From Heracleum sosnowskyi (lineage: Eukaryota > Streptophyta > Magnoliopsida > Apiales > Apiaceae), in contig CM061238.1 in the NCBI GenBank assembly GCA_030848705.1, positions 53,669,133 to 53,733,132 of the forward strand: DNA of 64,000 nucleotides, given 5' to 3'. A model generated the notes under the pieces. The model saw only the letters and a list, made by a program, of their open reading frames with translations, had not been told where the DNA came from and ran no database searches. Position 1 is the stretch's first letter; the number at the start of each line of letters is the position of its first letter. Position numbers and translations under genes: made by a program. This document shows positions 10,708-23,242 of the stretch, piece after piece.

Positions 10708-12744
10708 TATAATAACCCGAATTTTTGGAAAAATTTAAAACGTTTCTTATTATGATTAAGTGCAGCAGTGAATAGTGATATTGGTGGATGAATAGTGATT
10801 TTGAGGGTTAAGAAAATTTTTCATGCCACCTATGTACGAGACGTAGTGTGGATATTCCGAAGTCATATTAGTGATCTACGGAGTAAATAAGTGAATGCAA
10901 AGACGATCGGAATTCAGAAATTCCAAAATTTATTTTGGTGTAGTATTTGACCGGGCAGTGAATTATATGTTATTATATTCAAGAAATGAGATATTAAAAT
11001 TGAGGATTTGAGGATTTAATATTTTTGAATTTTATTATTTTATTAAAGTCGATTTAAGGATTCAATTGTTGGAATGAATAGTGAATAGTTACTATTCACT
11101 GCGAGAATCGCGTAGAGTTTTATTCGCTCTCTTTAGGAAATATTTCGAATCGTTTTAAGAGGAACAAGACAACATTTACAGGATTAAATATAGACATGGA
11201 AATAACATGGAACAAGATTAATTCGAGGAATGCAACATTTGGATCATACATGTAAAAGAAATCGAACCAGTAAAGTTACTTTATCTAAGCCAGTGCATGT
11301 TTGCCAAGTGTCAAAAGATGAGACAAGAAGGTGATGACTCACCCCCTTAACCAATAAATATCAGCACTTTTATTAAATTAAACAAGATAAGAAGAAAAAG
11401 AAAGGAAGAGAAACTCTCCCCCATTTTCCAGAATTCTGCCCAGCAGGAGCATCAAGGAAAGACAAATCCATAACTCCATTTCTATCCATCCTTAAATCAC
11501 CAAATTTTAACCATAGCTTCTCCACTCCATGGGCAACGTTCGCTCAAAATTTCATGGCCCAAAAAGAAGTGTAGCCTAGTCAAATCCCTTCCCCAAGTCG
11601 GAGAACAGAAACTGTCCTGCTTTTCCAGTTTCGACCACTCACCTTAGAAAGCCGATAAGTCTAACTTCAAGCATCCCCTGGTGATGAGGTAGGACTCAAA
11701 AGAAAGCCCTTGAAGAGTAGAAGGTGTGGTAAAAAGCTCAGAACCAAACTCTTGTTCTTCGATGTTATATGGATTTTACAAAGTAATGATGAATAGTAAC
11801 TTGTGTTTTGTTTTGTTTTTGGATATTAAGTTTGTGGCTTCCAAAGGTTGTATTAAGCAAGGATCTAAGGTTACATAAGGAATATAGCAGCAAGCAAGCT
11901 TGGAGAAGGTATAAGTCTTGAAACCCTTGAAATATTATGAGAGTTATGGATGATTAATGGTGTTTATGCATGTTTATAGCCTTAGTTGTTATGAATGGGC
12001 TTTGATCTAAGTTATAATGAGTTATATGAACGGAAAGGTATTGCTTGACCTCAGTTCTATGTTATATAAGATGTATGTGTTGTGTGGAGTGATCGATATG
12101 CATTTTGGATGATTTGAAATTTGGGAATATCCGAGTTATAGCCGTCGTAATGCCCAAATTTTTACCTACTGATTGGTTCCCTGTTTTTCCTCTGTTAGAG
12201 CTCGACCCTTGAGTCCTACTGCCCATGATTGTGTATTTTATGTTATAAGCTTCGTAATGATATGTGGTTCGCCTAATTTGGCCGAACGGTTTAAGAGTTA
12301 TGCTAGTTTTAGTAATCGTGGTTCGGGAGGTTTCATCGCAGAAATGTAACCACTTTGATGCTAAGTCAAAGACCTTTAAGATTCGGATTAAAAAGATTAT
12401 TTTTCGATTTTATAAAAATGTTTTAGTCGAGGTCGCGCAAGTGAAAACCACTGAAAACGAGACTTAGAAACCAAGGTTCCAAATGGTTAAGAATAACTTG
12501 GATTTGAGGATGGATTTCGAACCAAACTTATGATATAAGTATTTGACGAATAACGTGGACTTAGTATGAGCCTATAACGAGCTAGTAATTCCTTGGTTGT
12601 GTTTCGCTTACGTGTGTAAGCATTGAGTATAAGTGGTTTATCGAGGGGATTAACCGTGTATTTTCGTTTGACTTTGTCTAGATTGTTCGACATTGTCCCG
12701 AGCCCTATCACCTCTCGAGCATCCTATCACCTCTCGAGCATCAG

Positions 12745-14544
12745 GCAAGTTTCTAAAACCATATTTTGAAGTATGCATATACTAGATGCAAGTTTTCTTA
12801 TTCCATGCTATGTTTCTCATTAATTATACTAATGATGCATACGATATGATATTATGCATGTTTTCAAACCTTACATCGTATATAGATGTAATGGTATTAA
12901 AAATGTTGAGACGTAATATATGCATATGATAGATGCATGCAAGTTTTCAAACCCTTTTTGTAAACTGTTGTTGTGATGATATAATACATATTTTGAAAGC
13001 ATGTTTAGAGTAAAAGGCATGAAATGCTATAAACAGTTTTATGATATATATATATGATGCATGTATGTTGTTGAACAACTGCATATGGTATGATTTCCAA
13101 ATGTAATTGGATTTGGAGTATGAGATATATGTACGTTTTCATGAGTTCAAATTGATACATATGATGATTTAAGTTGGACTTATAAGCTATGGTTCTAGCA
13201 ATATTTTTGGAGCTGATATGTTAAGAAAATCCCTCAGTAGGGGGGTATATACTCTATATTTATTCTACGGACCGGGAATGGTATCAGTTGTTATCTAGGG
13301 TTATATTATTATACTATTATCCATTATTTTCTTAAGAAAGTATTTGGGAATTACTTCTAAATAAATATTCTTTATTAAATATAGTTTCCATTAATTATTT
13401 AAAGCCCTACTTTTTAAGGAAGTATTTTGTGAAATTATTCTTTAACCCTAGATAACTAATAAAGTTTTATTCAGACAATTATAAATATAATTAGAGAAGG
13501 TTCCCAAATCTATTTTCCTTTTTAAGTCTATATTCTGAAAGACTTAAATGTTCGCTCAAACTACAAAGACTCAGGGGATCTTTCTCAAGTTTTTATGTTT
13601 GTTTCAAGTGGACTGCCCGGTCCTAAATCTTTTCGAAACTATTCATTTAACAACTTTGTATGCTACCATCACAATGATTTTGATTACTTCCTCAAGACTC
13701 GAGGAGTAAGATCAGTGGAATAAGTAGTATCCATGAACAAGCATCAGCTTGGGAAATATGGGTGAATTTCCCTTTCTAAGGAAAAAAGGGAAAGGAACTT
13801 TATGTTTCAGAATTATGGATTTTCTTGAACTCGGAGAATATGTAAGGGACTGAGTGGCGCCTGTCCCCTAAGGGAATTACGCGTAGACCGACGGTCTATG
13901 AACGGGTTTGTTCTTCCCTTAGATTATCAGATAGTGCCCGACCGTAGGGTAAGAGAAGAGTATCAGACCGGCAGTCTATGAACGGGTCTGCTCTTCCCCC
14001 TACAACCGAAGGCGGGGAGGTAGGTCAGTTAGCGTCTGCCCTATTTTCCCTTCTACGTAGAAAAACAGCAGTGGGGATTTGCCTTGCGACTGATCATCGT
14101 AGAGGTATCCCTGTCGCCCAGAATCTCCGTCTACAGTTCATCATCCATGAAAGAAAATGTTTTATGCAAGTTATCAGATGAAAGAACATGTTTTAAGCAG
14201 GTTTCCAGAAAAGAAAAGTTTATTCAAGCTATTCAAGTTATTCAAGTTCATGCAAGTTTATTCAAGTTTAGAAAGTGGATTGGAAATATTTTGCCTTGTC
14301 TTTATTTCCAGAATATGATATGAGATAAATGTTTGATATGAAAGATGATATTTGAAATACAACAATGGTATTTTTGGGAATACATTCCGCTAAGGAAATG
14401 ATTTCAGTATCGAGATATTTTGACAAATTATTGTCTTATACCCGCTTTATTTCTGGGTTGAATTAAAGGCAGAATTATGCCATACTTTCATTACCTTGCT
14501 GAGCTATAGCTCACTCTTTCTATTATTTTATATATATTATATAG
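12745..14544 (+). other. Putative GC-AG intron inside the solo LTR
   Basis: Donor AG|GCAAGT with GC at 12745-12746. The hairpin TGAGC-TATA-GCTCA (14500-14513, a perfect palindrome) is followed by a pyrimidine- and AT-rich run ending TATAG at 14544. The ATG is 12 nt further on. Unlike the other three LTRs there is no clear CTAAC branch-point, so this is the weakest of the four. Confidence 0.35.
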
Positions 14545-14556
14545 CAGCGAAACAGG

Positions 14557-14598
14557 ATGCCAATGGGACGGCACATACCTCGCAAGGCGTTTCCATAA
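14557..14598 (+). CDS. LTR mini-ORF of the solo LTR (13 aa, hypothetical)
   Basis: ATG exactly 12 nt after the predicted acceptor, ending TAA at 14596-14598. It encodes MPMGRHIPRKAFP, basic like its counterparts but much shorter. It may be a truncated version or chance. Confidence 0.25.
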   Translation: MPMGRHIPRKAFP

Positions 14599-14986
14599 AC
14601 AGTTTCTAGCAGTGATCCCGGGAGTAGTACGAACCAATCGAATCAGGCTACGGCTTTTGGTATTCCACTTATGTATAGACCTGAATGGTATTAGAGGATT
14701 GTGAGCATCAGAAGGCTAAGTTGGTAATGTAACAATACTTAGAAATTGTATCAGTAACAGATTCAAAAGACATTTGGGTATTGTAATAATAAGAATTATT
14801 TATTCCGCAGTTGTTGTAGTGTGTCGTTTCTGAGACTCTAACATGTGTGTGTGCGTGTGAGACATATATTGTGGGGTCATGAGCAGGAGAATTATGAATG
14901 GTGTGAGTAATACAGGTAAGGCAAGGAGTACATGGATCGTGACAACCCTAAATCCCTGACCCCGGATTTGGGGCTGTTACAGTCTC

Positions 14987-15909
14987 AGAGATCATCATTA
15001 CACACCTGTGACTAAGAGATGTTGGATAACGACGCAAAAGATGTATGGAATAGGGAGTCAAAATTGTAAATATTCGAAGGCTCAAATTCCTACAAGTGAA
15101 ATGTGAAGTCATCTATTGTCTTTTTATATCTCGATGGATAAATAAGAGTTAAGGCAGCTACCTAGAAGTTTACCTTCTAACTGAACACAAAGGAAAAGCT
15201 TGACAAGCATGAAGACCTATTTACAATACTACATGTTCACTTATCTCAGCTGATAGTGACTTGACAGTCGAGTAACCAAGGAAAGGTCTCTTTCATGCAG
15301 ATTTCACATGGGCTTGGAAGCTAGGTCAATTGCATGGACTTAGTAATTTTTTTGAAGAGAGCAGCACACTCAATCAGAAAGCACCATTTGGGATAATACA
15401 AGTTTATCTGTGATGCCAGCCAAGGCATTTCCCGAATAGGATAGTTTCTTAAACGAGCATGTGATCAAGCAGAACCAAAAATGTAATATTTTATTATGTT
15501 GTAGGTTTTGTTTGTAACACACAGTCGATGTATATAAGACTGTGTGGAGTAACATAGAAATGTATGTGAAGATAGCACAAAGCTGAATGTAAAACACTTA
15601 GGCTCTCTTTCATCATCTGTGTAAGTAGCTGGAGTTTGTTGAAAAACAAAACCAGAGAATTCTTCAATATACACCTCAGGTGGGCTTTTTCCGAGAAACC
15701 CACCTGAAAAGTTTAAAAAGTTTTCTTGTCTTCTGCATTTCTTTTTTAACTCGAAGACTTCATTTATGTTCACGGCTTGACTCAATTCTTAGTTAATTTA
15801 CTAGCACATATGTTCATACTGTAAAAAGTTTTGTAAAATTAACTAGATTGTATTCAACCCCCCCCCCCCCCCCTTCTACAATCTAGGTTGCATTGTTCTG
15901 GGAATAACA
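14987..15909 (+). repeat. Element S 5' LTR, second part
   Basis: Continues the LTR after the solo LTR and its second GTCTC copy. It carries a U5 block with 16 consecutive cytosines (15858-15873) in TTGTATTCAACCC...TTCTACA, the same block seen inverted in element G, and ends GGGAATAACA just before the primer site. Confidence 0.8.
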
Positions 15910-15911
15910 AT

Positions 15912-15923
15912 TGGTATCAGAGC
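15912..15923 (+). other. Primer binding site of element S
   Basis: TGGTATCAGAGC, matching the complement of the 3' end of plant initiator methionine tRNA, two bases after the LTR end. Confidence 0.85.
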
Positions 15924-15970
15924 AAACTTCAAATATACCTAAAGTTTAAAGATCAAAAGCAACTACAACC

Positions 15971-17509
15971 ATGGAGAGAGGTGACAACGAAGAAGCTGGG
16001 AAGGAGTTGTCAAACAAGGACTCAAAGTTGGTGTTTGTAAACTCTCTATCCAGAAAATGGAAGCATATCTCTGTGTCTATCAAAAATACCCCTGAGTCCA
16101 AAGATCTAAATCTTAGTAGTCTGCTAAGCACTCTTGAATGCTCTAATCTTGAGGCTATGCAGGATGCAAAGATTATCAGTAAAGAAGGGGAGACAGAAAC
16201 AAGAGATGTGGTCATCTCCGACCAGGATTTGAAAGAAGAGGAGAGAACAGAAGCAGCAAGCTCAACATTCAACCTGAAGATCTGTGAATGTATCAAAACC
16301 ACATCATACAAGGGCAAGGAAGGAATGGCACTAGAAGATGAAGTCATTATAGAGCGAAGGGTTTCAACTGAAGAGGGTTGTTCAACATCAACAGAGGAAT
16401 CTATCAACCTTGTACCCACAGCCTATGACAATCAAGAAGCAAGTTCAACCAGAAATCAGGTATTTTCTCTGGAGCCAACTAAGCATGTTAAAGATGTATG
16501 TTGCAGCACTGCAATGAGTTTATTTGATGAATTACATGTTGTGTGTATTTCCTTTAGCAATCTCATTGAAGAAAATGTCAGACTCAAAGCAACTAATGTT
16601 ATGCTTAGTGAGATAAATGCTATGTTGGAAACTCAAGTCTCTGAGTTTGAGGAAACACTTGTTGAATGCATGAATGCTAAACATGAACTTGAGGTTGTGT
16701 TAAAAAGAGAAGTGGTTTTGAAAGTGCAGCTGAGAAAGGAACAAGAGGTTATTGAAAGATGGAATAATTCCAGTTACATTGTGTCCAACATAATCAAATC
16801 TCAAGGAATGGACACATTTTGTAAAGAGACCTGGACTTGCAATAACAAGAAGTTAGAGGATGTGGAGACTGCTCCAAAGATGGTAAAACCATTTAGGAGT
16901 AATCAGACTCTAGAGAAACTGAGCAATAAGGTTGGACCAGGTTTCAAGAACCATGTTCAATCACTAAGAAGCAAAACCATCAAGGAAGAAGAGTCAGAGG
17001 CAGATGAAGAGGAAAACATGAATGAACCAACAATGATTGACTGTAGTAGCAGCTACCCATCAAAAGAAAGTACTTCCAGAAGTCCCTACATTCGATGTGG
17101 TAGAGTTAATCACTTGTATACTTCTTGCAGATTTGTTCAAACAAGATCTACCCAACTGCCTATGACTGATATGCCTGTCATGCATCACATTTTTGCTCAC
17201 AATGCTCGAGATTCAACAAGATATGCTAACATGCCATTTCTTCCTCATCCATATTGGTATGAATTCAATATGCCTCAAATGTCATAGAGCATTCTTGACT
17301 TGAATGATCTGTATGCTCACACATTCCCTTGCCGAGCATCAAATTTTGATATTCAAGAGCAACATGTGGATGCCAATCTTTCAAAGTCAGAACCAAGGGA
17401 TGAAAATGGTTTGAATCCTTTGAGGCCCAAAATTCAGAAAGAGAATATGACAGTCATAAAATCTAAGAAGCCAAAGCTCAAGGAAACTTGGGTACCTAAG
17501 CCTGCTTGA
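15971..17509 (+). pseudogene. Element S SIRE-type gag, N-terminally shortened
   Basis: ATG at 15971 opens a 438-codon frame ending TAG (17285-17287); the same frame continues to TGA at 17507-17509 with ETWVPKPA, the usual end of SIRE gag. Residues about 20-65 (LVFVNSLSRKWKHISVS... NLSSLLSTLE) match the end of the UBN2 domain, so the first half of a normal Gag is missing. A long helical, Glu-rich stretch (about residues 195-265) is probably a coiled coil. The zinc knuckle is degenerate: IRCGRVNHLYTSC keeps CX2?-H-C spacing only in part because the first cysteine is arginine. It follows the primer site by 47 bp. Confidence 0.75.
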
Positions 17510-20500
17510 TTCGGTTTTGAAAGTGTGCAGGAGGAAGATACGGGAGCTCTAGATTCTTACTAGAGTTTCTGTCCTGCTCACTGATTGCTCAGAGGAACGT
17601 AGCCCCTCTACTGATATGTAGAGATGATATTTGTAGTCATGATTAAGTAATGAAGCATGACTTTGGCAAACAATATCATCAGTTAGGGTTGTAGCACTAG
17701 TTGATGGATATAAGCATAACTTTCTATGTATCAATCCAGCATGTGACAAAGGAAACTTTGTATACGTAGCCTGCATTGTCTATCAAGAGAAAGACAATGA
17801 AGTGGTAAGCACTGGACACTTGATAGAAAAGTGTATGTAGCTGTTTTGAATACTGCCTTGGAGGACTGTATATCTTGACCTCTTTGTGACAAGGCAAAAT
17901 CAGGACAATAATAACCAGTGTATAAGAAGCTGTCTGATGGAAGAGTCTTGATTAGAGGAACCCCAAGTTTTGCCAAGGATGGATTACAGGATGCATGCCA
18001 TCAAGGGAAGCAATAGAAGACCTCTATCAAGAACGGGACAGATCATACGTTTGATAAGCTCCTTCAGCCACTGCACACGAAATCTCCTCAAAGGATTTAG
18101 CTCAAGAATTCGTTGTGAAGAGGTCTTATGAAACAAATGACAATATCTGCAGAGACTTTGCTTGAAAAATCAGGATAACTCTTTGAGCTCTGGAAAGTTG
18201 TGGTTGGTGCTACTTATTGCAGCCAGAATGTTTTCTTGATCTTTCAAGCACCTGAAGGAGGAATCATCAAACTGTGTGAATAAGTGTAGCCAACAGTTTT
18301 CTCTTATCACATTCCTTAGCCAAGGAAGTAATAGAAGCTTAGCTAAAGGAGATAAGGGAATCTGTGTGGGAAATTATTTGAAGAACATTTAGTCCATGAT
18401 TGAAGACCTAACTATGTCTTGATTGTTAAGTTTAACTAACATCTGGATAAAAGTTCTCAAATAATTTATGAGTGGAAGAAAGGATCTTTGCTAGTGGAAG
18501 TAGTGATGAAGCTGAGAATGGTGGTTTCTTCTATGTGCATTTCTGACAATCTTCAATGAGAAATGACAACCACTTGTAGAGGAAAATATGCAGCCAACCA
18601 TGATATTTTATGTTCTTTCCTGAAGGGTTTTCTGTATGAAACATCTACTCGGGGGGAGCATTTCTCAGAAAGTGTTAATCTACTTCTGTAACTTCAAGAA
18701 GACATCCTGTCAAAGATCGAATCTTTTATCTACTCAGAAGCCCAGGTTGGGTATGCAACTCAAAAAGAGTGCATGTAGCTGGAAAAGCCTACATGGCTTT
18801 AAGTCACTGAATCAACACTGTTATGGAGTCTATACAGGGTGTTTCTGATGATGCCAGATAAATCAAGCTTATTGATGAGAGATTATCTGGAGTTCTCAGA
18901 TTTAAGTTTGAAATGGAAGGTGGTTTTTGGTATGAAGAAGATGATGATTATGTGGATGAATCAGCACCTCCATGAGTGTTTGTCTAGACTATGAATGATT
19001 CAAGCCCAAATGAGTCATCTATGGAAAGCATCTGATTAGAAGCCAAATGGAGCATCCGTAGGAAGCCACAATGAAGCATCCGTAGGTGAATCAGAACTCT
19101 GAGTTATCACCCCAATGATCATAGGGGGAGTTTCTCTGAGTCAAAGATCAACCTCACATAGTCATACTGATGAGAATATTATTACATCTTCAAGACCTGC
19201 ACCTACCATAAGAAGCTTATTCCAAAAATCCAGAAGAAAGTCCTCTTGAAGACATCTATTGGGTTGAAGGAATAAGGTGTTCACTTGGATCAAGGCAAGA
19301 TTTTCTAGCTCCTACGATTCTCCATGTCTACTTCCTGGACATCTAATCTTTCTCCTTGAGTTAAAGTCTCGGTTAAAGAAATGAGTGGAACATCTGCCTT
19401 GCAAATCTCTAAATCTACTGTGCTCAGATCAGGTTTTTCAAGGACTTTCTCTAAAGGGATTTTGTGTTGGACAGTACAGTGGAAATACTTTTTGATCCAA
19501 GTGTGACTCAGTAAAGAAGACATCAGTACCAAGCTACTTGTCAATCATCCTCTCCAGAATGGTAAGTAAGTGAGGTACGAATAAACTTCCTTATTTTTCT
19601 TGATGTCTCATATGTAGCCAGTGTTCAAATGACTTTCTTGAAAACTAAGGTTTCCAGAAAAAGTGAAAATTTTGTCTAAGTCAAAATTTACTTTATCGAT
19701 GGATAAAGGATCCGTAGATAGTCATTCATAATACTGGATTAGTTTCTTTGCTTTGTCTATGGATACTGATCATCCGTAGATAATTTTCTACATCTATGGA
19801 TACTACTTTTGCTCCTCTACGGATAGTGCAAAAAGGCAGTGTCTATATCTGTAGAAAATTAAAATCTAAATCTCAGCCTTTGTAAATCATATATCTTTAG
19901 CTGAGATACATGTAGTTTACGTAATATCTAGCATCACTGATCAGTAGCTTTGCTGCTAAGCTGAAAGGCTCATGCAAAGTAGTTCTGAGGATATAAGTGA
20001 GTATTCTTTTAAGAATTCTCATACCAATTATTGACACAACTGAATTGAATGCCTTGGTAGGAAATTCAAGTTTTGAAAAGTTAATTGGTGATCTCCCTCA
20101 TGACTAAGTAACAGAATGCTGGAAATTATGTTAACCACTTGTTTATGTACTAGTACCTTTACTTTTCTTGGAATCTTTGTTGTATCTCAAAAGATTATCA
20201 ACCATTCAGTACTTGATAATCCAAGAGACACTTGCTATGCTCTAATTGGTTGTCTAGATGTTGATACTTGCAGGATAATCTCCTAATCAAGAAGACATAG
20301 CACAATTCATGCCAACCCTAAGGAAATGAGTTCAGGTCATGGCTCAGAAGAAATGCTTAGCTTAAGGACAAATCAAAAGATGTAGCTGAAGCATCCAATC
20401 ATTTCTCAAAAGAGTCAAGTACATAAACCTCATGCACCATGCTATTGGAAGAAGTGATGTGCATGTTGTAGTGGAACTACACTGTGTTCTAAGGGAACAA

Positions 20501-20598
20501 CATTTAACCAGATATCTTGCCAATGCTCTTAATGCAGCAACTCACTTGAGTTGACAAATGAGTTTGGTAGGTAATGGTTTCTTACTCTCTTACATATC
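17510..20598 (+). other. Non-coding remains of element S
   Basis: About 3.1 kb without a recognisable retrotransposon domain on either strand. It contains ATCCGTAG and CTATGGATA motifs (19040-19830) related to the repeats in the S LTR, plus two G-rich spots (near 18650 and 19120). It may be decayed pol and 3' untranslated sequence, or other insertions. I see no gene. Confidence 0.5.
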
Positions 20599-20871
20599 TG
20601 TTAGGATTTATGGGTGATAGCTATGAGGCAACTTAACTAGATACTTTATTTACTTAATTTTTATTAAGTATGAACATACTGTCACAACCAGAGTATGTCT
20701 TTGTAACCGTTTTATTTAGTACAAATAAGATTCTAGTGCATCTTGGTAGAAGTTCATTCATTTGTTCAAGCCTCAAGAAGTACTCAAGATGGACAGCAAG
20801 AATAAAGATTACTGTCACAGCGCTGACAATAAGGTTACAAGAAGACAGCATGTTGCGAGTCACGACAGTAC
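20599..20871. other. Unassigned sequence H, part 1
   Basis: Starts TGTTAGGATTTATGGG, which resembles a copia LTR start, but has no polypurine tract before it and no partner copy in the window. It ends with AGTAC, the target duplication of element B, and continues at 27883 after B. Confidence 0.5.
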
Positions 20872-21379
20872 TGATATGGGCTAAAAATAACCCTAGATAT
20901 GTAATTAATGATATATTAATTAGACCTAGTTCGGTCCAAGAATTAGGCCCGATAAAAAGGCCCGAAACCCTAATCATTTATTAATTTCGTAATTAATAAA
21001 TAAGGGAAATTACCAGCTCATTAAATAAGTCCAAAGCATATTAAATTCTTCAAGAATCAGCAATCAAGATACACAAATCAACTAGGAGTCAGCCTCCTAC
21101 GAAATAGGATTCACAATCCTGATCTAAGAAGGCTACTTGGCCCCCAAGTCACCTTCTTCTACTCTAAATGCAAGGCTCCTGACGCCTATATAAGGACCCT
21201 CGTCCTTCATTCTAGAACTACGTTTTTTGGCTTGATTCTCTACATAACAGAGATACGTAGGCATCTTGTGAGGACCTGTTTAGTCACGAACCACGAGAGC
21301 AGCCATAAAGACACGATTGTCCACCATCATTCATTGAATACAGCCGTCAACATCTAAATCTACTTTTCATTCCATAACA
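20872..21379 (+). repeat. Element B 5' LTR (508 bp)
   Basis: TGATATGGGC to CCATAACA, TG...CA ends. I found no difference from the copy at 27370-27877 on reading both through. Confidence 0.95.
21187..21194 (+). promoter_or_regulatory. Probable TATA box of element B
   Basis: TATATAAG in the 5' LTR about 190 bp before its end; the same box is at 27685-27692 in the 3' LTR. Confidence 0.65.
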
Positions 21380-21381
21380 TT

Positions 21382-21398
21382 TGGCGCCGTCTGTGGGA
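21382..21398 (+). other. Primer binding site of element B
   Basis: TGGCGCCGTCTGTGGGA, three bases after the LTR. It is of the TGGCGCCGT type common in Tat elements, unlike the methionine-tRNA type used by the other elements here. Confidence 0.75.
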
Positions 21399-21412
21399 AG
21401 ACGACATCAACC

Positions 21413-23242
21413 ATGGCTAGAACACGAAGAACAGCAACCGCTACTGAATCAACTGTCACCACCACTGTTCCAACCACCACGGAACCAGGGTCGCTACCCC
21501 TCACGACAGTGGTTCCTCAACCACAAGGGACGAATCCCCAAGCTTCCATACCTCAGAACGAGACGAACCCTCTTCAGATGGTTGTCTCGCCCCTCGACCA
21601 TAACCTTCCCCATGGAGCACAGATCTCCACAACCGTGCTTCCTATAAGCACCAATCCAGCGTACGGACTGCCCAACTATCCCCCTGAAGCCGGAGGGAGT
21701 GGCCATGCCCCTATAATTCATGAACCATACGAACCACCCTACATTCGAGGATTGGGACCTGTCCCTGAAGGAAGATACTTGGATTATTCTGGGCCCTACT
21801 CTGATGACTACTCGTCTGATGAAGGACGAGATCGAGCACCCAGGAGAAGAAGAGCCAGCAAAGAGCCCCTTGGAAGAAGGAATCGGGGGGCAACTACAAG
21901 GACACCTATGACTGCCATGGAAAGGATAAGGGCTCATGAGGCCGAGATCCAGAAACTAAAGAAAAACATAGAGATAGAGCAACAAAGGAGGCAGACTCAG
22001 CCTTCGAATCAAGGGGCAGGAGATGTCCCCATAATTGATTTAGGAACACCTTCAAGGAGGCAAGAAGGAGCTAGGGCTCCAAGGACGGAGATTCCCAGGT
22101 CAGATCCCCGTGTTTTGACACAGCTGGGTGACCCAGACGATCCTATTCCACCTTTTACTGAAGAGGTAATGGACGCTCATGTATCAAGGAAATTTAAGAT
22201 GCCTACTATCAAGGCATATGACGGAACGGGTGATCCCGCAACCCATGTGAGGACTTTTTCGAATGCACTGTTGCTGCAACCAGTCACTGATGCTCTTAAA
22301 TGTAGAGCGTTTCCTCAAACCCTGGCTGGCATGGCCCAAAGATGGTATAGCCGCTTGCCGCCCAACTCTATCAGTTGTTTCAGAGATTTGAGCACGGCCT
22401 TCATCAGTCAGTTCATTAGTGGACGGGTACATGAAAAAAGCTCTGCTTCACTCATGAACTTAACTCAAGGAAAGAACGAGACGTTGAGAGATTATCTCAA
22501 ACGTTTCACCAAGGAGACATTAAACATACCTGATCTAGATAACAAGGTAGCTATGATAGCCCTTCAACAAGGAACCACAGATGTCTTTTTCAAGATGTCA
22601 TTGGCTAAACACCCCCCTGAGAGCATGACTGAGCTCCAACAAAGGGTTGGAAAGTACATCAAAGCTGAGGAAAGCATGAAGAAAACTGACACAGGTGGTG
22701 GAAATAATGCTGGCTCGAATAAGCGAAAGACGGAGCAAGAGTATGATGTCAAGGACAAATATCCTCGTACGACTAGAGACTCTGATTCAGACACGAAATT
22801 TACCGAATATGCAAGGTTGAATGCTCCAAGGAGTCAAATCCTCTTTGACATTGAGAAAGATAGGGACTTTCGATGGCCGAAGCCACTAAGGGGAGATCCT
22901 GAGAAGCGAAACAAGAACAAGTACTGTAGGTACCATAAAGACTCGGGCCATGATACTGATAATTGTAGGCAACTCAAGGATGAGATCGAGTTCTTAATCC
23001 GAAAAGGAAAACTCGATAAGTTCACTAAGGATGGGAATCGAGGAAATCAGCATGGAAACTATGAAAGGAAAAATTATGATACGAGGGACGACGACCAAGA
23101 TCATAATCCTAAGCCCCGAGGGCCTGTTATCAATATGATATATGGAGGACCAGCTGCTACGTTAAGGCCTAATAGAGTCGGGGGGCAGGTTCTCCCAATC
23201 GAGGTTATGGATTCAAGAGATGACGAAGAAATAAGGGACTGA
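21413..23242 (+). CDS. Element B Gag (609 aa)
   Basis: ATG at 21413, 15 bp after the primer site, and no internal stop. The N-terminal 200 residues are Thr/Pro-rich and charged, with RRRRASKEPLGRRNRG near 145-160 and a helical segment near 170-195. The retrotransposon gag domain spans about 260-400 (MPTIKAYDGTGDPATHV, AQRWYSRLPPNSI, LMNLTQGKNETLRDYLKRF). A zinc-knuckle-like CRYHKDSGHDTDNC lies near 505-520. The last part (INMIYGGP) is where the protease region normally starts, so the frame is cut there. Gag forms particles and may be functional; pol is not. Confidence 0.9.
   Translation: MARTRRTATATESTVTTTVPTTTEPGSLPLTTVVPQPQGTNPQASIPQNETNPLQMVVSPLDHNLPHGAQISTTVLPISTNPAYGLPNYPPEAGGSGHAPIIHEPYEPPYIRGLGPVPEGRYLDYSGPYSDDYSSDEGRDRAPRRRRASKEPLGRRNRGATTRTPMTAMERIRAHEAEIQKLKKNIEIEQQRRQTQPSNQGAGDVPIIDLGTPSRRQEGARAPRTEIPRSDPRVLTQLGDPDDPIPPFTEEVMDAHVSRKFKMPTIKAYDGTGDPATHVRTFSNALLLQPVTDALKCRAFPQTLAGMAQRWYSRLPPNSISCFRDLSTAFISQFISGRVHEKSSASLMNLTQGKNETLRDYLKRFTKETLNIPDLDNKVAMIALQQGTTDVFFKMSLAKHPPESMTELQQRVGKYIKAEESMKKTDTGGGNNAGSNKRKTEQEYDVKDKYPRTTRDSDSDTKFTEYARLNAPRSQILFDIEKDRDFRWPKPLRGDPEKRNKNKYCRYHKDSGHDTDNCRQLKDEIEFLIRKGKLDKFTKDGNRGNQHGNYERKNYDTRDDDQDHNPKPRGPVINMIYGGPAATLRPNRVGGQVLPIEVMDSRDDEEIRD

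Larger units (their letters stand above)
10708..14981 (+). repeat. Solo LTR of a Tekay-type element (4274 bp)
   Basis: Flanked by perfect 5-bp duplications GTCTC (10703-10707 and 14982-14986). It starts TATAATAACCC and ends GGCTGTTACA with no internal domain, so it is a solo LTR left by recombination between two LTRs. Its start is TA rather than TG. Inside are a hairpin, a predicted acceptor and an ATG as in the other Tekay LTRs. Short open frames here show no similarity to known proteins. Confidence 0.9.
9890..20598 (+). mobile_element. Element S: degenerate SIRE-like copia element
   Basis: A 5' LTR (TGTTAGGG ... ATAACA), a methionine-tRNA primer site and a partial SIRE gag are visible. The LTR is split by a Tekay solo LTR; without it the LTR is about 1741 bp. 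After the gag no protease, integrase or RT domain is recognisable, and I could not find the 3' LTR, so the right border (20598) is only where a different sequence seems to start. Purine-rich candidates for a polypurine tract occur near 18650 and 19120 but no LTR start follows them. Confidence 0.6.

Noticed and set aside
12264..12711. Short frames in the solo LTR as host genes
   Set aside because: They lie within an LTR bounded by target duplications and show no recognisable domain.
15910..15925. TGGTATCAGAGC-like sites as tRNA gene fragments
   Set aside because: Each is next to an LTR end and is a primer binding site; no cloverleaf is present.
20599..20871. H as the start of element D's 5' LTR
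   Set aside because: The start TGTTAGGATTTATGGG does not match D's 3' LTR start (TGTTAGATATAATTGC) beyond the first six bases, so H and D are treated as separate.
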